DNA of 37,945 bases, taken from assembly GCF_000621445.1 (NCBI RefSeq), contig NZ_JHYI01000040.1:1-37945 (forward strand). The letters are read 5' to 3'. Below the pieces are notes generated by a model, which did not search any database, had not been told where the DNA came from, and was given only the letters and a program-made list of their open reading frames with translations. Positions within the stretch are counted from its first letter, which is position 1, and each line of letters starts with the position of its first letter. Positions 33,548 to 37,945 of the stretch are shown in pieces. The position numbers and the translations under genes were made by a program. This DNA comes from Alkalihalobacillus bogoriensis ATCC BAA-922. Its GTDB lineage: Bacteria > Bacillota > Bacilli > Bacillales > Bacillaceae_F.

Positions 33548-33776
33548 TTAACAACTAAAAAAATAAACCTCTATTAACACTATGATTATATGTAAAAATC
33601 ACATAACGTTATTACAACGAAATATTATCATATTGTTATATAATTTTCAAACAATTTTTTCAATTTTTTCGCAATAATGATTTACTCAATAGTTTAATTA
33701 TAAGATTCATTGGATTTCTCTCATACGTTTTTCACACGGCAATTAAGAAAATAGCTACTTTCAAAGTTTTTTCTAA

Positions 33777-33792
33777 TTTACATTGATTTACA
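33777..33792 (+). promoter_or_regulatory. Possible PhoP box
   Basis: Two TTTACA repeats (33777-33782, 33787-33792) lie 10 bp apart, and TTAACA follows 28 bp later. Pho boxes of Bacillus are TTAACA-like direct repeats about 11 bp apart. A Pho-controlled phosphonate importer would be logical, but AT-rich DNA gives such matches by chance. Confidence 0.3.
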
Positions 33793-33954
33793 AAAAGACT
33801 ATATTCCATTAAAACTTAGTTAACATTCATTTTCTATGATAGTACCTGTTAGACAACATCCATTCACAGGGGGTTTGATGCTTTAAAACGGAAATAGCTT
33901 TATTCTTTTTTTATCCAAAACCAAATTCGTTTAAAAATGAGAGGAGTATTATTC

Positions 33955-35052
33955 ATGAAAAAAGCGTTATTATCGTTATTTGCTTTATTAATCCTAACTG
34001 TATTTACTGCATGCGGTTCATCAGAGGGCACAACGGCTCCTGATAACAACTCAGATGCAGAAACACAAACAGAAGACACAAACAAAGAAACAAAAAGCGA
34101 AACAACAGAAGGTGGTACATTAACGATTGCTTGGCTACCAAATGAATCTGGCGCTGACATTAAAGCTGCTCGAGATGCGATTGGAAAAGAAATTGAAGAA
34201 GCTACTGGAATGAAAGTTGAACATCAAACAACAACAGATTATATCATTGCTATTGAAGCGATTGCGAATGGAAATGCTGACCTTGCTTTCTTAGGTGCTC
34301 AAGGTTATGTAGAAGCTCACACAAAAAACAGCAATGTATTACCTTTAGTTGTAACTAGTGGTGCATCAGGAACAATTGACGATGCTGTATATTACAGTTG
34401 GTTAGCGGTGAAAAACGGAAACGAAGACGAGTATAAGAACGGTGATGAATTTTCTATCGATAACATCGCTGGAAAACGTTTCTCTTTCGTATCAAACAGC
34501 TCAACTTCAGGATTTAAAGTTCCTGCAAACGGAATCGTTTCTCATTTCACTCAAATGGATGAACATAAAGATTTAACTGACGAAGATTTACTAGAAGGTG
34601 GAGATTTCTTCTCTGAAGTTTTATACGGTGGTTCACACCAAGGATCTGCCGTAAACCTTATTACAGACAAAGCTGATGTAGCAGCATTTTGTGATGCGTG
34701 TGTACAAAACTATATTGAGTTAGCTTCTGGTGAAGAAAACCGTGCTGGTTCGGTTTATAAAGTAAAAGAAGGTGCAGATGAGCCATTTAACACTTTCCCT
34801 GGTGAAGAGTTTGTTTTAATCTCTGTTACTCCAGTACTTAATGCACCATTTGTTATGAATACAGACAATATCGGCGAAGACCTTCAAAAGAAATTACTAG
34901 AGTTATTCACTTCTGATGCAATGGCAAACAACGAAGAAGTGTTTGTACCAAAAGATTCTGGTGAGAATGGTCTATTCTATAAAACAGAAGCAGAGCGTTT
35001 CTTAGAAGTAGAAGATGCTTGGTTCAACCCAATTCGCGAATTATCAAAATAA
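33955..35052 (+). CDS. phnD: Phosphonate/phosphite-type ABC transporter substrate-binding lipoprotein PhnD
   Basis: The protein has 365 residues from the ATG at 33955, 8 nt after AGGAG; the ORF opens 18 nt earlier without a site. The signal peptide core LLSLFALLILTVFTAC ends at lipobox FTAC; an Asn/Thr/Glu linker follows. The PhnD/PtxB fold shows TIAWLPNESGADIKAARDAI, DYIIAIEAIANGNADLAFLGAQGYV, FSFVSNSSTSGFKVPANGI, EVLYGGSHQGSAVNLITDKADVAAF and SVTPVLNAPFVMN. It should capture phosphonate, phosphite or a similar phosphorus compound outside the cell. It is first in a tight four-gene operon. Confidence 0.9.
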   Translation: MKKALLSLFALLILTVFTACGSSEGTTAPDNNSDAETQTEDTNKETKSETTEGGTLTIAWLPNESGADIKAARDAIGKEIEEATGMKVEHQTTTDYIIAIEAIANGNADLAFLGAQGYVEAHTKNSNVLPLVVTSGASGTIDDAVYYSWLAVKNGNEDEYKNGDEFSIDNIAGKRFSFVSNSSTSGFKVPANGIVSHFTQMDEHKDLTDEDLLEGGDFFSEVLYGGSHQGSAVNLITDKADVAAFCDACVQNYIELASGEENRAGSVYKVKEGADEPFNTFPGEEFVLISVTPVLNAPFVMNTDNIGEDLQKKLLELFTSDAMANNEEVFVPKDSGENGLFYKTEAERFLEVEDAWFNPIRELSK

Positions 35053-35071
35053 GTAAAAAAAGGAGTTAACA

Positions 35072-35860
35072 ATGACAACGTTACTAGAATTAAAAAATGT
35101 ATCAAAACAATATGGTCCTGATACTAAAGCGTTATCTGATGTTAACTTCTCTGTTAATGAAGGAGAGTTCATTTCCGTAATCGGTCCATCTGGAGCGGGG
35201 AAGTCAACTCTTCTTCGTTGCATTAATCGCATGATTGATGCAACTGATGGAGAAATTATCTTTGATGGCGTTACTATTCAATCTTTGAAGAAAAAAGAGC
35301 TTCGTAAGCTAAGAACAAAAATCGGAATGATTTTTCAACATTATAATCTAGTCAATCGATTAAGCGTCATTGAAAATGTCCTTCACGGTCGACTTGGCTA
35401 TAAATCTACGTTTGCTGGTGTCCTTGGTCTTTATAACCAAAGCGAAAAAAAACAAGCGATCGAAATGCTTCACCGCCTTGGGTTAGAAGATCAAGTGTAT
35501 AAACGTTGTGACCAACTTAGCGGTGGCCAAAAGCAACGTGTTGGTATCGCAAGGGCTCTTGTCCAAAACCCCAAAATGCTCCTATGCGACGAACCAATCG
35601 CATCTTTAGACCCGAATGCCTCAAAAGTTATCATGGATTATTTAAAAGATATTTCTACAACGATGGGAATTACAGTATTAGTGAATCTTCACCAAGTCGA
35701 TGTTGCCCTAAATTATTCCGACCGTATTATCGGAGTAAGCAAAGGATCAATCGTGTATAACGGTTCTCCAACGAATATTACGACTGAAGAAATTCACCAT
35801 ATATACGGTTCAGAAGCAGGAGACCTCATTGTTGATGTAGGAGGAAGAAATGCAGGATAA
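35072..35860 (+). CDS. phnC: Phosphonate ABC transporter ATP-binding protein PhnC
   Basis: This 262-residue ATPase has Walker A GPSGAGKST (38-46), Q-loop IFQHYNLV, signature LSGGQKQR (149-156), Walker B MLLCDEP (169-175) and switch His in VNLHQVDVAL. The spacing and the segment ENVLHGRLGYKSTFAGVLGLY are typical of PhnC. AAGGAG precedes the ATG. The end overlaps the next gene by 11 bp. It energises import by PhnDEE. Confidence 0.93.
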   Translation: MTTLLELKNVSKQYGPDTKALSDVNFSVNEGEFISVIGPSGAGKSTLLRCINRMIDATDGEIIFDGVTIQSLKKKELRKLRTKIGMIFQHYNLVNRLSVIENVLHGRLGYKSTFAGVLGLYNQSEKKQAIEMLHRLGLEDQVYKRCDQLSGGQKQRVGIARALVQNPKMLLCDEPIASLDPNASKVIMDYLKDISTTMGITVLVNLHQVDVALNYSDRIIGVSKGSIVYNGSPTNITTEEIHHIYGSEAGDLIVDVGGRNAG

Positions 35861-36635
35861 GTATTTTGCCAAAAAGAGATTTCGATCTTCTATCATATTA
35901 CTCATCATTTTCGGGGTCACATATGGCTCTATCATTTTAACCGAATTTAGTATTGTAAAAGGGTTGGCGTCATTCCCAAAAGCAATCGAATGGGGATTTA
36001 CTAATTTTTACCCCAATGCAAAATCACTTGAACGCCTCCCTAATATTCTTGATAAACTTTTGGAAACTCTTTTAGTTTCTATTGCAGCTACAACAATTGC
36101 AGGCATATTTGCCCTCTTTTTTGCAATCGCTGGGTCGAATACAACAAAAGTAAATGGATTTTTAAGTACAATTAGTCGAGGGTTCGCAACGTTATTCCGT
36201 AATATTGATATTGCTGCCTGGTCGATGATTTTATTATTCTCATTTGGTCAAAGCTCATTAACTGGATTTTTTGCCCTATTTTTTGTTTCTTTCGGATTTT
36301 TAACTCGTGCCTTTATTGAAGTTATTGATGAATCTAGTATTAACTCAGTGGAAGCTTTACAAGCAACAGGCGCCACTTATTTTTCTACTATTTTTCAATC
36401 TGTTATTCCATCAAGTATTCCACAAATGATTAGTTGGCTTTTATTCGTTATCGAAACGAATATTCGCAGTGCGACATTAATCGGAATTTTAACAGGAACC
36501 GGAATCGGATTTGCCTTTGATTTATATTACAAAAATATGAACTATAATGCCGCTAGTTTAGTTGTCATTGTCATCATGCTTTCCATTTTACTCATCGAAT
36601 ATATTTCAAACTATGTGAGAAGGGTGATTTTGTAA
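35850..36635 (+). CDS. phnE: Phosphonate ABC transporter permease PhnE (first copy)
   Basis: This 261-residue membrane protein has six helices and the permease loop EALQATGATYFSTIFQSVIPSSIPQ. NIDIAAWSMILLFSFGQSSLTGFFAL corresponds to the PhnE core, though RNIDIAAWS replaces the RAIPTVLW seen in the second copy. Translation starts inside phnC after GGAGGAAG. The stop TAA shares one base with the next ATG. It forms a heterodimeric channel with the following permease. Confidence 0.9.
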   Translation: MQDKYFAKKRFRSSIILLIIFGVTYGSIILTEFSIVKGLASFPKAIEWGFTNFYPNAKSLERLPNILDKLLETLLVSIAATTIAGIFALFFAIAGSNTTKVNGFLSTISRGFATLFRNIDIAAWSMILLFSFGQSSLTGFFALFFVSFGFLTRAFIEVIDESSINSVEALQATGATYFSTIFQSVIPSSIPQMISWLLFVIETNIRSATLIGILTGTGIGFAFDLYYKNMNYNAASLVVIVIMLSILLIEYISNYVRRVIL

Positions 36636-37492
36636 TGGGTCTAAGAAAATATCAAGATCAAGAACCATTGGAAATAGCAACTGACAAACCCATTAAAGTC
36701 AAACCTATTACAAAAGCATCGATCGTTATTCAATCCACTCTTTATTCTTTAGTCATTTTAACGATTTATGGGTTTTACAGTTTTGATTATAAAAACATAA
36801 ATATCTTTGAAGGTATTTGGTCAACATTAATTAACTTTAAAACAATGTTTACCGAACCACATTTTAACCATTTTACGTTTACCGATGCGCTCTATGCCAT
36901 TACAGTCACTCTCGCAATGGGGTTATTAACAACAATTTTCGGAGCCATCATTGCCTTATTTCTAGGTTTACTCGCTGCCCAAAACTTGTCCACTCCAAAA
37001 GTATCTAATGCAATAAAAGGATTTGTAGCGATTGTTCGTGCGATTCCAACTGTATTATGGGTACTTATTTTTGCGGTAGCTGCTGGATTAGGAAGTGTCG
37101 CTGCCGTTGTCGGGATGACCTTCCACTCTGTCGGATACTTAGTCAAAGCTTATTCCGAGTCATTTGAAGAAATTGATAAAGGTGTCATTGAAGCATTACG
37201 TGGAAGTGGAGCAAATTGGTGGCAAATTGTGTTCCAAGCTGTCATTCCATCAACAATGACATACCTTGTTTCTTGGACATTTTTACGATTTGAAATTAAC
37301 TTCGGGGTAGCCGTCGCGATGGGTGCTGCAGCTGGTGCCGGTGGTATCGGGTTTGATTTATTCATGGCAAGTAGCTTCTATTACGATTTACGTGAGGTCG
37401 GCGTAATTACGTACTTTATTCTTGCCGTTGCAATTCTTCTTGAAGTTATTGCGACACAAATCAAAAAGCGATTACGGGTTAAACCTGTATAA
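36635..37492 (+). CDS. phnE: Phosphonate ABC transporter permease PhnE (second copy)
   Basis: This 285-residue permease has six helices and an N-terminal polar stretch of about 35 residues. Marks are IVRAIPTVLWVLIFAVAAGLG and the loop EALRGSGANWWQIVFQAVIPSTMTYL, then ATPase-facing GAAAGAGGIGFDLFMAS. Start and stop overlap the first PhnE by 1 bp, so they are coupled. No C-P lyase, phosphonatase or phosphite dehydrogenase follows in the window, so the real substrate and its fate are open. Confidence 0.9.
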   Translation: MGLRKYQDQEPLEIATDKPIKVKPITKASIVIQSTLYSLVILTIYGFYSFDYKNINIFEGIWSTLINFKTMFTEPHFNHFTFTDALYAITVTLAMGLLTTIFGAIIALFLGLLAAQNLSTPKVSNAIKGFVAIVRAIPTVLWVLIFAVAAGLGSVAAVVGMTFHSVGYLVKAYSESFEEIDKGVIEALRGSGANWWQIVFQAVIPSTMTYLVSWTFLRFEINFGVAVAMGAAAGAGGIGFDLFMASSFYYDLREVGVITYFILAVAILLEVIATQIKKRLRVKPV

Positions 37493-37496
37493 AAGA

Positions 37497-37526
37497 AACC
37501 CTCCGCTGTTACGGAGGGTTCTTGTA
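37497..37526 (+). terminator. Terminator of the phn operon
   Basis: AACCCTCCG pairs with CGGAGGGTT around a 6-nt loop, 4 bp after the stop, followed by CTTGTATTTG. The T-tract is weak but the stem is strong. Confidence 0.8.
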
Positions 37527-37533
37527 TTTGCAA

Positions 37534-37599
37534 CGGACATCTGTTCCGCTATATTCATATTTTTTGCATGTTTTTTCTTCGTTTCGGACATCTGTTCCG
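37534..37599. repeat. Half cluster of CGGACAtntGTTCCG units (F-F)
   Basis: Two identical forward units, CGGACATCTGTTCCG, lie at 37534-37548 and 37585-37599, 51 bp apart, as in the other clusters. No reverse units follow; the next sequence is a C-run (AAGTCCCCCCCAC). Confidence 0.8.
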
Positions 37600-37945
37600 C
37601 TGATATGAACAAAACTGTCAAGTCCCCCCCACTTTTTTACGTTTTTGGGCAACCTTAATAAAAGAACCTTGTTGCTTCTTTTTTTAGATTAACCAATCTG
37701 GTTAGACTATTTCCTTCGACCTTAACAACTCCCACTCAATTGGACGATAGGTTGTCAAGTGCTTTCCTTGACGAGCTATCGTCCAATTGAGATGCTGTAA
37801 AGAAGAGAAGGAAGGGTAAGCACACGGCACGAAGGCAAAATATTTTTAACACCGGTTGGCATTCTGATATACGTGGATTCACACAATTTATAATCCGTCT
37901 AGAGGCCTTTCACTAACTATTTACGTGCATTCACCTTGTAGAAGG
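37600..37945. other. Unassigned terminal region
   Basis: No gene was recognised. It contains the long hairpin at 37735-37791. A minus-strand frame entering from the right edge (…FYKVNARK, stop at 37919-37917) might be the tail of an outside gene, but eight codons prove nothing. Confidence 0.4.
37735..37791. repeat. Long hairpin of unknown role
   Basis: CTCAATTGGACGATAG (37735-37750) pairs perfectly with CTATCGTCCAATTGAG (37776-37791). Inside, after a 3-nt mismatch, GTCAAG pairs with CTTGAC around loop TGCTTTC. There is no T-tract after it on either strand, so it is not a plain terminator. A folded RNA, a recombination site or an IS end are possible. Confidence 0.7.

Larger units (their letters stand above)
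33461..33954. other. 494-bp AT-rich divergent promoter region (dctP / phnD)
   Basis: There is no gene here. It must hold the promoters of the TRAP operon (-) and phn operon (+). A cre site and a possible PhoP box are listed separately. The middle (about 33600-33770) is very AT-rich with long A and T runs, and nothing else was recognised. Confidence 0.7.

Noticed and set aside
37422-37658. 78-aa plus-strand ORF over the phnE end and downstream repeats
   Set aside because: It overlaps phnE, the terminator and both repeat units; it is a by-product of the repeat sequence, not a gene.

Overview
The window reads as chromosomal DNA from a low-GC Gram-positive spore-former of the Bacillaceae, possibly an alkaliphilic or soil Bacillus relative. 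The reasons are AT-rich intergenic DNA, strong AGGAGG-type ribosome binding sites, lipoprotein-type solute-binding proteins, cre-like CcpA sites, and closest remembered protein resemblance to Bacillus NarK, FdhD, MoaA and phenylalanine dehydrogenase. Species cannot be fixed from the sequence alone. No rRNA, tRNA, CRISPR array or prophage was seen.

Layout. The left edge (1-317) is the right end of an IS1182-type insertion sequence, lying beside the stop codon of a small PC4/YdbC-like gene. Then come a nitrate/nitrite transporter (narK, -), an orphan MEDS-domain histidine kinase (+) and a SpoIIAA/STAS-like protein (-). Positions 4152-10798 (-) are an alpha-glucoside uptake and hydrolysis unit: LacI-type repressor, two ABC permeases, binding lipoprotein and a GH13 alpha-glucosidase, with four related operator-like sites. 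Positions 11021-15777 are a molybdopterin formate-dehydrogenase-like (YdeP family) oxidoreductase (-), divergent from fdhD, moaA and an unrecognised 76-aa protein (+). Positions 16025-19797 (-) hold a DUF4083 protein, an ABC exporter and a run of four tiny two-helix membrane proteins, one apparently frameshifted. fhs follows (20294-21991, -).

Positions 22481-27276 (-) encode a complete 2-oxoacid dehydrogenase complex (E1alpha, E1beta, E2, E3). After a YitT-like membrane protein (+), positions 28367-33460 (-) hold a tripartite TRAP transporter, phenylalanine dehydrogenase, a PaaI-like thioesterase and an Lrp/AsnC regulator. I infer a pathway that imports an organic acid or aromatic compound, deaminates phenylalanine to phenylpyruvate and oxidises the 2-oxoacid to an acyl-CoA. 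The right end (33955-37492, +) is a phosphonate/phosphite-type ABC transporter, phnDCEE.

The most unusual content is intergenic. (1) A 15-bp near-dyad, consensus CGGACAtntGTTCCG, occurs in three places. In two of them four units are arranged forward-forward-reverse-reverse with near-constant spacing (about 51, 62, 51 bp) although the spacers differ. (2) A roughly 200-bp element with nested inverted repeats occurs twice (7140-7340 and 19952-20151, about 15 differences). One copy sits between the sugar-binding-protein gene and its permease genes, apparently inside the hairpin of a third repeat type. (3) A perfect 21-bp inverted repeat between two divergent genes carries a cre-consensus sequence across its loop. 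(4) A long hairpin lies at 37735-37791 in otherwise unassigned DNA. These, and the small-membrane-protein cluster, are the best candidates for undescribed biology here.
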